NCBI GenBank assembly: GCA_900550025.1
Contig: URQP01000011.1
Coordinates: forward strand, 1-33,005
Direction: 5' to 3'
Length of the DNA: 33,005 bases
Source of the DNA: an uncultured Porphyromonadaceae bacterium
GTDB lineage: Bacteria; Bacteroidota; Bacteroidia; Bacteroidales; Muribaculaceae
The position numbers and the translations under genes were made by a program. Of the stretch, positions 7,497 to 14,915 are shown in pieces (positions within the stretch are counted from its first letter, which is position 1; every line of letters starts with the position of its first letter). The notes under the pieces were generated by a model, which was not told the DNA's origin, did no database searches, and saw nothing but the letters and a program-made list of their open reading frames with translations.

Positions 7497-7666
7497 GGTG
7501 CATTTAAGATATATGGATAATGCAATAAAAATACGGTCAGGCGCTTAGGTGCCGTAGTCGTGTGGATTTGATATATTACCTTATCGTTACTCCTGATAGA
7601 TGGTGAGTATTAACTAACCGCACCGGTGGTATGTGGAATGTTCCGCATATTGTCGGCGCTTTTTTA
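7497..7666 (+). ncRNA. ssrS: Structured small RNA, 6S RNA (SsrS) candidate
   Basis: This interval between the coiled-coil gene and rny has no ORF. It folds as one long interrupted hairpin: TGCCG (7550-7554) with CGGTG (7624-7628); GTGTGG (7560-7565) with CCGCAC (7618-7623); ATATTACC (7573-7580) with GGTGAGTAT (7602-7610, one bulged G); TATC (7582-7585) with GATA (7595-7598). A side hairpin ATGTGG/CCGCAT (7631-7648) and a six-T tract (7660-7665) follow. A rod with asymmetric bulges, a 3' side hairpin and a location after zapA are what 6S RNA shows in other bacteria. The 5' end is not fixed, no promoter was found directly upstream and the closing stem is unclear, so identity is inferred. Confidence 0.5.
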
Positions 7667-7690
7667 TAATATAAATAAAATTGAATATAA

Positions 7691-9232
7691 ATGGAGATAA
7701 TTTATTATGTTATCGTTGCAGTGGTTGCCATAGCCATAGGATGTGGCGTTACACTGGCCGTGACAAAGAAAATGGCGCATAGCAGCGCGAAAAATATATT
7801 GGACGAGGCAAGGCTTGAGGCAGATGTGATGAAGAAGAACAAGATGCTTGAGGCCAAGGAAGAGGAAATGAAAATGAAAGCCGAGCTCGAGAAGGAGGCC
7901 AACGCCCGGTTGTCGAAGGTGCAGGCCGCGGAGGCACGGGCCAAGCAGCGCGAGTTGCAGTTGAACCAGATGCAGTCGGATTTGCAGCGCAAGCGCAATG
8001 AAGTCGATGCGCAAAAGGCGTCGCTTGACTCTCAGGGCGCGGCTATGGAGCTGCGTCAGGCAGAACTCGACAAGATGCAGAAAAAGGCGCAGGAAACTTT
8101 GGAGCACATTTCCGGGTTGTCGGCGGAAGAGGCTAAGGAAAAGCTCGTAGAATCCTTGAAGGACGAGGCTAAGACTGCCGCCGCTTCATACATCAACGAC
8201 ATAATGGATGAGGCAAAGCTTACCGCCAACAAGGAGGCTAAGCGCATCGTGGTGCAGTCGATTCAGCGTGTGGCTACCGAAACGGCCATAGAGAACGCGG
8301 TGACTGTGTTCCATATCGACAATGACGAGATGAAAGGCCGCATAATCGGCCGTGAGGGGCGTAACATCCGTGCTTTGGAGGCCGCTACCGGCATTGAGAT
8401 AATAGTTGACGATACGCCGGAGGCCATTGTACTTTCCGGTTTCGACCCTGTCCGCAGGGAAATAGCTCGGTTGGCTCTCCATCAGCTGGTGGCCGACGGA
8501 CGAATCCATCCGGCGCGCATCGAAGAAGTTGTGGCCAAGGTGCGCAAGCAGGTTGAGGAAGAAATCATCGAGACAGGAAAGCGCACCACGATTGACCTCG
8601 GCATACACGGGCTTCATCCCGAACTGATACGTCTGGTGGGAAAAATGAAGTACCGTTCCAGCTATGGGCAGAATCTGTTGCAGCATTCGCGCGAGACGGC
8701 CAACCTGTGTGCAATCATGGCATCCGAATTGGGGCTTAATCCGAAGAAGGCACGCCGTGCCGGCTTGTTGCACGACATAGGTAAGGTGCCTGACGAAGAG
8801 CCGGAATTGCCGCATGCTATTTTGGGTATGAGACTGGCTGAAAAATATAAGGAGAAACCGGATATATGCAATGCGATAGGCGCGCACCACGACGAGGTGG
8901 AGCAGACATCGCTGCTTGCACCGATTGTTCAGGTCTGCGATGCCATTTCAGGTGCCCGCCCGGGAGCGCGCCGTGAGGTTGTGGAGGCTTATATAAAGCG
9001 TTTGAACGACCTTGAGCAGCTTGCCCTTTCTTATCCGGGCGTAGTGAAGACATACGCCATACAGGCCGGACGTGAGTTGCGTGTGATTGTCGGCGCTGAT
9101 AAGATTTCTGATGTCGAGACGGAAAAACTTTCCGGAGAATTGGCACGCCGCATACAGGATGAGCTTACTTATCCGGGACAGGTCAAGATTACAGTCATCA
9201 GGGAGACCCGCTCTGTCAGCTTCGCTAAATAA
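7691..9232 (+). CDS. rny: Ribonuclease Y
   Basis: A 513-residue protein with the full RNase Y architecture: one N-terminal membrane helix (about 4-22), a long charged coiled coil (about 30-195), a KH RNA-binding domain with the GxxG loop G220-R-E-G223, and an HD phosphohydrolase domain with metal-binding H361-D362 in the HDIGK motif. RNase Y is a membrane-bound endoribonuclease that starts mRNA decay and processing. The length matches the family (about 510-520). It begins 25 nt after the T tract of the putative small RNA, with only a poor promoter (TAAAATTG, 7676-7683), so read-through from upstream is possible. RicT, which modulates RNase Y in Bacillus subtilis, follows 11 nt downstream. Confidence 0.97.
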   Translation: MEIIYYVIVAVVAIAIGCGVTLAVTKKMAHSSAKNILDEARLEADVMKKNKMLEAKEEEMKMKAELEKEANARLSKVQAAEARAKQRELQLNQMQSDLQRKRNEVDAQKASLDSQGAAMELRQAELDKMQKKAQETLEHISGLSAEEAKEKLVESLKDEAKTAAASYINDIMDEAKLTANKEAKRIVVQSIQRVATETAIENAVTVFHIDNDEMKGRIIGREGRNIRALEAATGIEIIVDDTPEAIVLSGFDPVRREIARLALHQLVADGRIHPARIEEVVAKVRKQVEEEIIETGKRTTIDLGIHGLHPELIRLVGKMKYRSSYGQNLLQHSRETANLCAIMASELGLNPKKARRAGLLHDIGKVPDEEPELPHAILGMRLAEKYKEKPDICNAIGAHHDEVEQTSLLAPIVQVCDAISGARPGARREVVEAYIKRLNDLEQLALSYPGVVKTYAIQAGRELRVIVGADKISDVETEKLSGELARRIQDELTYPGQVKITVIRETRSVSFAK

Positions 9233-9243
9233 TACCGGTGGCT

Positions 9244-10503
9244 ATGGATGAAGAAGGAAACTTGAAAGAAGTTCCTGCCGCCGATTCCGCGTTCGAATCG
9301 CCGCGCGGCAAATTGGAGAGCTATGACTGGCTCGCCGACATACCCGGGGGCAAGAATGCGTTCGACATAGTAGAAGTGCAGTTTAAGAACACGCGCAGGG
9401 GATTTTACCGCAACACTATGAACATACCGCTGAAGAAAGGCGACATAGTGGCTGTGGAGGCAAGTCCCGGACACGACATTGGCAGGGTGGCATTGACCGG
9501 CAAATTGGTGGCGTTGCAGATGAAGAAAGCCAATTTGCGGGCGGATGCGGAAATAAAGCGCATATTCAGAAAGGCAAAGCAGGCCGATATGGAGAAATTC
9601 GAGGCCGCCAAGGCCAAGGAATACGACACGATGATACGTTCACGCCAGATTGCGAAAGACTTGAATCTTGATATGAAAATCGGAGACGTGGAGTATCAGG
9701 GTGACGGCAACAAGGCGATTTTCTATTATATAGCCGACGAGCGGGTGGATTTCCGCCAGTTAATCAAAGTGCTTGCCGAGGCTTTCCATGTGCGTATAGA
9801 GATGAAGCAGATAGGCGCGCGTCAGGAAGCAGGCCGCATCGGAGGAATCGGCCCTTGCGGGCGTCCGTTGTGCTGTGCCACGTGGATTACCAATTTCGTG
9901 TCTGTCGCCACGAGCGCGGCGCGCTATCAGGACATATCGCTGAATCCTCAGAAGCTGGCGGGGCAGTGCGCCAAGCTGAAATGTTGCCTTAATTACGAGG
10001 TCGACGCTTATGTGGAGAGCGTGAAACGGTTGCCTTCCAAGGAAATTCATCTTGAGACGAAGAATAACACGTATTTTCATTTCAAGACCGATATATTCAA
10101 GCGTGAGCTGACATATTCCACCGAGAAGAATGTTCCGGCTAACCTTGTCACCATTACGGCAAAGCGGGCTTTTGAGGTGATAGCGTTGAACAAACGCGGA
10201 ATAAAGCCGGATGATCTTTGTGAAGGTGGCGAAATGAAGGAAAGCGTCAAGGAATTTGGCGACATAGTGGGGCAGGATAGTGTCACACGTTTCGACAAAT
10301 CGAAAAAGAAGAAGCGCAAGAACGGCAACCGCCAGAAACAGCAAGGCAAGCCGTCGGCACAAGATGGCGGGCAGCGCAAAGATGGCGGACAGCCGCAGCA
10401 AGGTGATAATAAGGCAAATCCCGATAACCGTAATAAAAATGGACAGCAAAGGAGAAACGGTAATCAGCGGAAACCGAAAAACAAGCCCGTCGCGGATAAT
10501 TAG
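9244..10503 (+). CDS. ricT: RicT/YaaT family protein (PSP1 domain)
   Basis: A 419-residue protein with a central PSP1 domain carrying the RicT cysteines: C205, C210 and C211 in GPCGRPLCC, and C242, C247 and C248 in GQCAKLKCC. In B. subtilis, RicT with RicA and RicF forms an Fe-S containing complex that binds RNase Y and directs mRNA maturation. Its position 11 nt after rny fits that role. No ricA or ricF is in the window. The last about 75 residues are a Lys/Arg/Asn/Gln/Gly-rich low-complexity tail, probably disordered and possibly RNA-binding; this tail is a Bacteroidota extension. A GTG two codons upstream (9238) is an alternative start. The 3' end overlaps gldH by 65 nt in another frame. 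Confidence 0.92.
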   Translation: MDEEGNLKEVPAADSAFESPRGKLESYDWLADIPGGKNAFDIVEVQFKNTRRGFYRNTMNIPLKKGDIVAVEASPGHDIGRVALTGKLVALQMKKANLRADAEIKRIFRKAKQADMEKFEAAKAKEYDTMIRSRQIAKDLNLDMKIGDVEYQGDGNKAIFYYIADERVDFRQLIKVLAEAFHVRIEMKQIGARQEAGRIGGIGPCGRPLCCATWITNFVSVATSAARYQDISLNPQKLAGQCAKLKCCLNYEVDAYVESVKRLPSKEIHLETKNNTYFHFKTDIFKRELTYSTEKNVPANLVTITAKRAFEVIALNKRGIKPDDLCEGGEMKESVKEFGDIVGQDSVTRFDKSKKKKRKNGNRQKQQGKPSAQDGGQRKDGGQPQQGDNKANPDNRNKNGQQRRNGNQRKPKNKPVADN

Positions 10504-10948
10504 CCGCCTTTTGTGCGCGTTGGCAGTTTGTCTTTACGCATGCTCAGTTGGCGATGTATATTACAGCGATTTCAAGCATTTGGAAGCAGGATGGAGTAAA
10601 GACACTCCATTGTGTTTCGAATTGCCTGATTCTGTGGAGGAGGCAGTGTCGGAACTTGATATATGTATCAGGCACGACAATTATTATCCTTACAGGAATG
10701 TATGGATTATAGCAGATTTTGTAAAAGACAGGGATGTCGTTGAGTCCGACACCTTGAATATCGTGCTTGCCGACAAGTTCGGGAACTGGTATGGCTCGGG
10801 CTTGGGCAAGCTGTTCCAGCTACGGACTGTTGTCAGGAGTGGCTTCCGCCCCGGCGATTACGACAGCGTCAATTTGTGGCATTATATGCGCTGCGACACG
10901 GTGCCGGGCATTTACGATGTGGGATTGTCGTTGTCTGATAAAAAATAA
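10439..10948 (+). CDS. gldH: GldH-like gliding motility lipoprotein
   Basis: A 169-residue lipoprotein. A basic N-terminus (residues 1-23), a hydrophobic run and the LYAC lipobox put the lipidated cysteine at C35. The remaining 135 residues resemble GldH of Bacteroidota (aromatic-rich beta protein, YYPYRNVW and GNWYGSGLGK motifs). GldH was found as a gliding factor in Flavobacterium, but many non-motile Bacteroidales keep it next to ricT, and its role there is unknown. The start at 10439 lies 65 nt inside ricT; earlier in-frame starts would give a long arginine-rich tail encoded by the low-complexity end of ricT, which is unlikely. The HAD gene follows 5 nt after the stop. Confidence 0.8.
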   Translation: MDSKGETVISGNRKTSPSRIISRLLCALAVCLYACSVGDVYYSDFKHLEAGWSKDTPLCFELPDSVEEAVSELDICIRHDNYYPYRNVWIIADFVKDRDVVESDTLNIVLADKFGNWYGSGLGKLFQLRTVVRSGFRPGDYDSVNLWHYMRCDTVPGIYDVGLSLSDKK

Positions 10949-10953
10949 TTGTT

Positions 10954-11601
10954 ATGGCAGATTGGGTTTCAACCGACGCATTGATATTCGATATGGACGG
11001 TACGTTGTGGGACGCTGTCGATTCATATTGCGAAATATGGAATCGCACATTCCGCGATTTCGGCGTAGACTGTACGGTCGGTAGAGATGTCCTTACGGGG
11101 TGTATGGGGTTGACGCTCGATGTGATATATAGACGTATTGCCGGCGCTTCGTCTTCGGTGCCTGCCGGAGAATTCATACCGAGGCTTGTCGTCAACGAGA
11201 AGGAAATGATGCCCGTGCTTGGCGGTGTGCCTTATCCGGATGTGCGGGAAGGGATTGAACAATTGTCGGAGAAATATGTTATCCTGTTGTTGAGCAACTG
11301 CGGGGAAGGCGGTCTTGAAAATATGGCGAGGCACATAGGAATATCGGAATATGTCACCGAGTGTGTCAGTTTCGGTGCGACAAACCGTCCTAAAGATGTC
11401 AATATGCGTTATTTGAAGGACAAGTATTCGCTTTCGTTCCCGGTCTATGTCGGAGATACGGACTCGGATTGCCGCAGCGCGCATAAGGCGGGCTTGCCTT
11501 TCGTGTTCGCTTCCTACGGTTTCGGAACGTGCGGCGACGCCGATTTGACGGTTGGTTCGTTTGGAGAGTTGACAGAGTTCTTTTTGAACAATAAAGTATA
11601 G
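10954..11601 (+). CDS. HAD-superfamily hydrolase (phosphoglycolate phosphatase-like)
   Basis: A 215-residue haloacid dehalogenase-like hydrolase. Motif I is D13-M-D15-G-T17 (D13 nucleophile, D15 acid/base). An alpha-helical cap follows, then motif II LLLSNC, a lysine in the RPKDVNMRY segment (motif III) and motif IV GDTDSD. This is the HAD-IA pattern used by phosphoglycolate phosphatase, beta-phosphoglucomutase and similar small-metabolite phosphatases in the cytosol. The substrate cannot be read from the sequence. It lies between gldH (5 nt) and an M24 peptidase (7 nt), so it is probably part of the same transcript. Confidence 0.9.
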   Translation: MADWVSTDALIFDMDGTLWDAVDSYCEIWNRTFRDFGVDCTVGRDVLTGCMGLTLDVIYRRIAGASSSVPAGEFIPRLVVNEKEMMPVLGGVPYPDVREGIEQLSEKYVILLLSNCGEGGLENMARHIGISEYVTECVSFGATNRPKDVNMRYLKDKYSLSFPVYVGDTDSDCRSAHKAGLPFVFASYGFGTCGDADLTVGSFGELTEFFLNNKV

Positions 11602-11608
11602 GATTGTT

Positions 11609-12781
11609 ATGAATAAGTTTTTGTCGGAAGAAGAATTAGGTTTGCGTATTTCTCATATAAGCCGTAAGGTTCGTGAGAAAGGATATGACGCGATGGTGAT
11701 AAGCACTAATGCCAATATATATTATGCTACTGGTTATGTGTTTTCAGGATATGTGTACGTGGCGGCCGATGGCAATTACACTTTCTTTGTCCACCGTCCT
11801 GTCGGTTTGGAGCATAAGAATGTAGTTTATATAAGGAAGCCGGAGCAGATTGCCGGCGAAATGGAAAAAGCGGGCTCGAAGATTCCTGAAAAAGTGGCTT
11901 TTGAGCTTGACCGCATACCTTATTCATTCGCTTTGCGTCTTGCTGCCGCATTCTCTCAGAAAGAATTGCTCAACGCGTCGGGCATACTGTCGGAATGCCG
12001 GTCGGTGAAAACCGATTATGAGCTGAAGAAGATAAGTGAGTCGGGTGTGCGACATTCGATGACCTATGGCCGCATATCGGGAATTTTCCATGAGGGGATG
12101 AGGGATAAGGAGTTGCAAATCGAAATCGAACGATTGTTGCGTCTTGACGGTTGTCTCGGCCAGTTCCGGATTGCGGGGCAGACGATGGAGCTTTTTATGG
12201 GCAATATACTTGCGGGTGACAATGCCGACTGCCCTTGTCCGTACGATTTTGCGATGGGCGGTGAGGGGCTCGACGGCTCGTTGCCGGTCGGTTGCAATGA
12301 CTCGATAATCCGTCCCGGAAATTCTGTCATGGTTGATATGAACGGTAATTTCACCGGATATATGACCGATATGACACGTACTTTTTATGTCCAGTATGTG
12401 AGCGACGAGGCCAAGGCGGCACACCGCCTGTCGATTGACATACATCGCGCGCTCAAAGATTTCATAAAGCCCGGAGTGGAGGCTAAGGAAGCGTATTCGT
12501 TGGCTAAAAAGATGGCTGATGACGCCGGTTTCGGTGAATATTTCATGGGGCACCGCCAGCAGGCCGGTTTCATAGGGCACGGTGTAGGCATCGAGGTGAA
12601 CGAGCTGCCGGTAATCGCCCCGCGTAGCAAGGATGTGTTCAGAAAGAACAATGTGATAGCGATAGAGCCTAAGTTCGTGATTCCCGGCACGGGTGCTGTC
12701 GGGATAGAAAACACTTATGTGGTGACTGACAATGGTCTGAAATGTGTAACAAACTTCCCTGAAGAGTTGATTGAACTGTGA
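11609..12781 (+). CDS. M24 family metallopeptidase (Xaa-Pro dipeptidase-like)
   Basis: A 390-residue protein with a creatinase-type N-terminal domain (about 1-135) and a pita-bread M24 catalytic domain (about 140-390). The metal ligands are visible in order: the two aspartates of VDMNGNFTGYMTDMTRT, the histidine of GHGVGIEV, and the glutamates of IAIEP and GIENTYV. Such enzymes remove N-terminal residues next to proline (aminopeptidase P or prolidase), though some M24 proteins are not peptidases. No signal peptide, so cytosolic. It starts 7 nt after the HAD gene; its TGA overlaps the next ATG by one base (TGATG), suggesting coupled translation with the tRNA nucleotidyltransferase. Confidence 0.9.
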   Translation: MNKFLSEEELGLRISHISRKVREKGYDAMVISTNANIYYATGYVFSGYVYVAADGNYTFFVHRPVGLEHKNVVYIRKPEQIAGEMEKAGSKIPEKVAFELDRIPYSFALRLAAAFSQKELLNASGILSECRSVKTDYELKKISESGVRHSMTYGRISGIFHEGMRDKELQIEIERLLRLDGCLGQFRIAGQTMELFMGNILAGDNADCPCPYDFAMGGEGLDGSLPVGCNDSIIRPGNSVMVDMNGNFTGYMTDMTRTFYVQYVSDEAKAAHRLSIDIHRALKDFIKPGVEAKEAYSLAKKMADDAGFGEYFMGHRQQAGFIGHGVGIEVNELPVIAPRSKDVFRKNNVIAIEPKFVIPGTGAVGIENTYVVTDNGLKCVTNFPEELIEL

Positions 12782-14205
12782 TGGCTATGAACCTGAAAGA
12801 ACATTTGGCGGATAATCCGGTGTTCCGGCTGGTTGGTGGCATTGCCGACTCTATGGGGCAGCCTTGTTTCGTTGTAGGCGGTTATGTAAGGGATTTGTTC
12901 TTGAAGCGGCATTCTACCGACATTGATTTCGTCACAGTAGGAAGCGGAATCAAGATTGCCGAGAAGGTGGCTTCCGGATTGGGCGGGAAAACATCTCTCG
13001 CCGTCTATAGCAATTTCGGGACGGCGCAAGTCAAGCACAAAGGAATGGAGCTTGAATTTGTCGGGGCACGGAAAGAGTCATACAGCCACGATAGCCGCAA
13101 CCCGGTCGTCGAGGACGGCACGCTCGACGATGACCAGAAACGCCGTGATTTCACTGTCAACGCGATGGCGATAAGCTTGAATGAAGGGTCGTTCGGGGAG
13201 CTTGTGGACCCTTTCGACGGCTTATCGGACCTTGGCAAGCGGATTATACGCACTCCGCTCGACCCTGATGTCACGTTTTCAGACGATCCGTTGCGGATGA
13301 TGCGGGCCATACGTTTTGCCACCCAGCTTGATTTCAACATTCTTCCGGCTACATTCGAGGCCATAGCGCGCAACCGCCAGCGCATCTCGATAGTCTCACG
13401 CGAGCGGATTTTCGACGAACTGACGAAAATTATCAAATCGCCGGTACCCTCGAAAGGCTTTCTGCTGCTTGAGCGGTGCGGGCTGCTGAAAATAATCTTT
13501 CCGGAATTGCAGGCTTTGAAAGGTGTTGAGGTGGTTGACGGAAGAGGCCATAAGGATAACTTTTTCCACACTATGCAGGTGCTCGACAATGTGGCCCTGA
13601 AATCCGATAACGAGTGGCTCCGCTGGGCTGCTGTGTTCCACGACATAGCGAAGCCTGTCACCAAGCGCTACGACAGGAAGCTCGGCTGGACTTTCCATAA
13701 CCATAACTTTGTGGGGATGAAAATGATTCCCGCTATATTCAAGCGGATGAAGTTCCCGATGAACGAAAAGATGCGTTATGTCCAGAAAATGGTGGAGCTC
13801 CACATGCGCCCTATCGCGCTTGTCGAGGATGAGGTGACTGATTCCGCGGTGCGCCGTCTGCTTTTCGATGCCGGTAACGATATTGACGACCTTATGCTTC
13901 TGTGCGAGGCCGACATAACATCGAAAAATCAGGAGAAGATACGCCGTTATATGGAGAATTTTGCAGCTGTCCGTAACAAGCTCGTGGAGATTGAGGAGAA
14001 GGACAGGATTCGCAATTTCCAGCCGCCGGTAAGCGGCAACGACATAATGGAGGCATTCGGGATACCGCCGTCGCATGTCATCGGCGAGATAAAGGAGATT
14101 ATAAAGAATTCGATACTCGACGGGAAAATCCCTAACGACAGGGAAGCGGCATGGCGTCTGATGGTTGAGCTGGCGCATGAACGAGGCTTGGAATTGAAGC
14201 GGTGA
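12781..14205 (+). CDS. CCA tRNA nucleotidyltransferase / poly(A) polymerase family with HD domain
   Basis: A 474-residue class II nucleotidyltransferase. Near the N-terminus are GGYVRD and DIDFV, the latter holding the two metal-binding aspartates of the Pol-beta fold. The RRDFTVNAMA motif, the RNA-binding region and a C-terminal HD domain (VFHDIAKP, about residues 280-285) follow. Members with an HD domain add or repair the 3' CCA end of tRNAs and may trim 2',3'-cyclic phosphates. The ATG at 12781 is used because it overlaps the upstream stop as TGATG; a GTG lies one codon earlier. It ends the gldH-HAD-M24 run and may be followed by a weak terminator. Confidence 0.92.
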   Translation: MAMNLKEHLADNPVFRLVGGIADSMGQPCFVVGGYVRDLFLKRHSTDIDFVTVGSGIKIAEKVASGLGGKTSLAVYSNFGTAQVKHKGMELEFVGARKESYSHDSRNPVVEDGTLDDDQKRRDFTVNAMAISLNEGSFGELVDPFDGLSDLGKRIIRTPLDPDVTFSDDPLRMMRAIRFATQLDFNILPATFEAIARNRQRISIVSRERIFDELTKIIKSPVPSKGFLLLERCGLLKIIFPELQALKGVEVVDGRGHKDNFFHTMQVLDNVALKSDNEWLRWAAVFHDIAKPVTKRYDRKLGWTFHNHNFVGMKMIPAIFKRMKFPMNEKMRYVQKMVELHMRPIALVEDEVTDSAVRRLLFDAGNDIDDLMLLCEADITSKNQEKIRRYMENFAAVRNKLVEIEEKDRIRNFQPPVSGNDIMEAFGIPPSHVIGEIKEIIKNSILDGKIPNDREAAWRLMVELAHERGLELKR

Positions 14206-14212
14206 GGAGTGG

Positions 14213-14239
14213 ATAAGAGTCACTAAATGCTTATTTTTT
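14213..14239 (+). terminator. Weak possible terminator after the tRNA nucleotidyltransferase gene
   Basis: ATAAG (14213-14217) and CTTAT (14230-14234) form a short AT-rich stem with a 12-nt loop, followed by more T residues. Poor stem strength; the T tract is the main support. Confidence 0.3.
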
Positions 14240-14293
14240 AAATTTTTATCCATTTTTCTTGAGCAATAGGTCTGCTAATTGAAAAAAAAGTGC

Positions 14294-14301
14294 GATATTT
14301 G
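14294..14301 (+). promoter_or_regulatory. Probable -7 element of the HU operon
   Basis: GATATTTG differs from TAnnTTTG only in its first base. The predicted start near 14308 gives a leader of about 80 AT-rich nt before the HU gene. No clear -33 box was found at N20. Confidence 0.4.
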
Positions 14302-14390
14302 CATCCACAATTTGAACCGGGAATTTATTCTCAGTTTATTTTTTGCTCTGACGTGAAATTTATAAATAAAAATAAAAAACATATATAATT

Positions 14391-14663
14391 ATGACAAAGG
14401 CAGATATTGTAAACGAAATCTCTAAAACGACTGGCGTTGAAAAAGCTGCTGTTTTGGAAACTGTTGAGAAGTTTATGGAAGTGGTGAAGGAATCTCTTGC
14501 CAACGGCGAGAATGTATATCTCCGCGGTTTCGGTAGCTTCATCGTAAAGACCCGTTCCGAAAAGACAGCAAGAAATATTTCTAAAGGTACGACTATCATA
14601 ATTCCGGAGCACAAGATACCGGCGTTCAAACCGGCAAAGGTGTTTATGGAGGAAGTTAAATAA
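14391..14663 (+). CDS. HU family DNA-binding protein
   Basis: A 90-residue histone-like protein with the HU/IHF fold: two N-terminal helices (MTKADIVNEIS...), the GFGSF turn at the start of the beta sheet, and a basic DNA-binding arm with the conserved proline (IIPEHKIPAFKP). It bends and compacts DNA as a dimer in the nucleoid. Length is typical. It starts an operon: the mS38-like peptide gene begins 19 nt after its stop and RNase G/E lies further down. A long AT-rich leader precedes it. Confidence 0.96.
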   Translation: MTKADIVNEISKTTGVEKAAVLETVEKFMEVVKESLANGENVYLRGFGSFIVKTRSEKTARNISKGTTIIIPEHKIPAFKPAKVFMEEVK

Positions 14664-14682
14664 TAATTAAAATTTTACTACT

Positions 14683-14772
14683 ATGCCAAGCGGAAAAAAA
14701 AGAAAAGGCCATAAGATGGCTACACACAAGCGCAAGAAAAGATTGAGAAAGAATCGTCATAAGAAGAAATAA
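14683..14772 (+). CDS. mS38/COX24-like (AURKAIP1 domain) ribosomal peptide, 29 residues
   Basis: A 29-residue, extremely basic peptide: MPSGKKRKGHKMATHKR at the start, and RKNRHKKK at the end. This is the short AURKAIP1/COX24-domain protein annotated in most Bacteroidota, related to the C-terminal tip of mitochondrial ribosomal protein mS38 and to the small bacterial bS22-type proteins that sit in the decoding region of the small subunit. It lies between HU and an RNase G/E gene, a conserved arrangement, which fits ribosome biogenesis. The ATG at 14683 is the only sensible start. A direct ribosomal role in this phylum is inferred from the family. Confidence 0.85.
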   Translation: MPSGKKRKGHKMATHKRKKRLRKNRHKKK

Positions 14773-14800
14773 ATCACTTTTCTTGAGTTGATAGGTGACA

Positions 14801-14852
14801 CACAAGGACAAGCATGGTGCTCTTTTTCAATCCGCATCTGTTTGTTCTTGTG
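14801..14852 (+). promoter_or_regulatory. Long hairpin in the RNase G/E leader
   Basis: CACAAGGACAAGC (14801-14813) and GTTTGTTCTTGTG (14840-14852) form a 13-bp stem (two G·U pairs) around a 26-nt loop. It lies in the 143-nt space between the mS38-like gene and rng. It has no T tract directly after it, so it is not a standard terminator. A role as an RNase cleavage or autoregulation site is inference, by analogy with the structured rne leader of E. coli. Confidence 0.6.
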
Positions 14853-14915
14853 CCATTATATCGCTATGTGATTGTGAAACTGATTGTTGAATGTTAAAGC
14901 CTTGATTTAGCTGTA

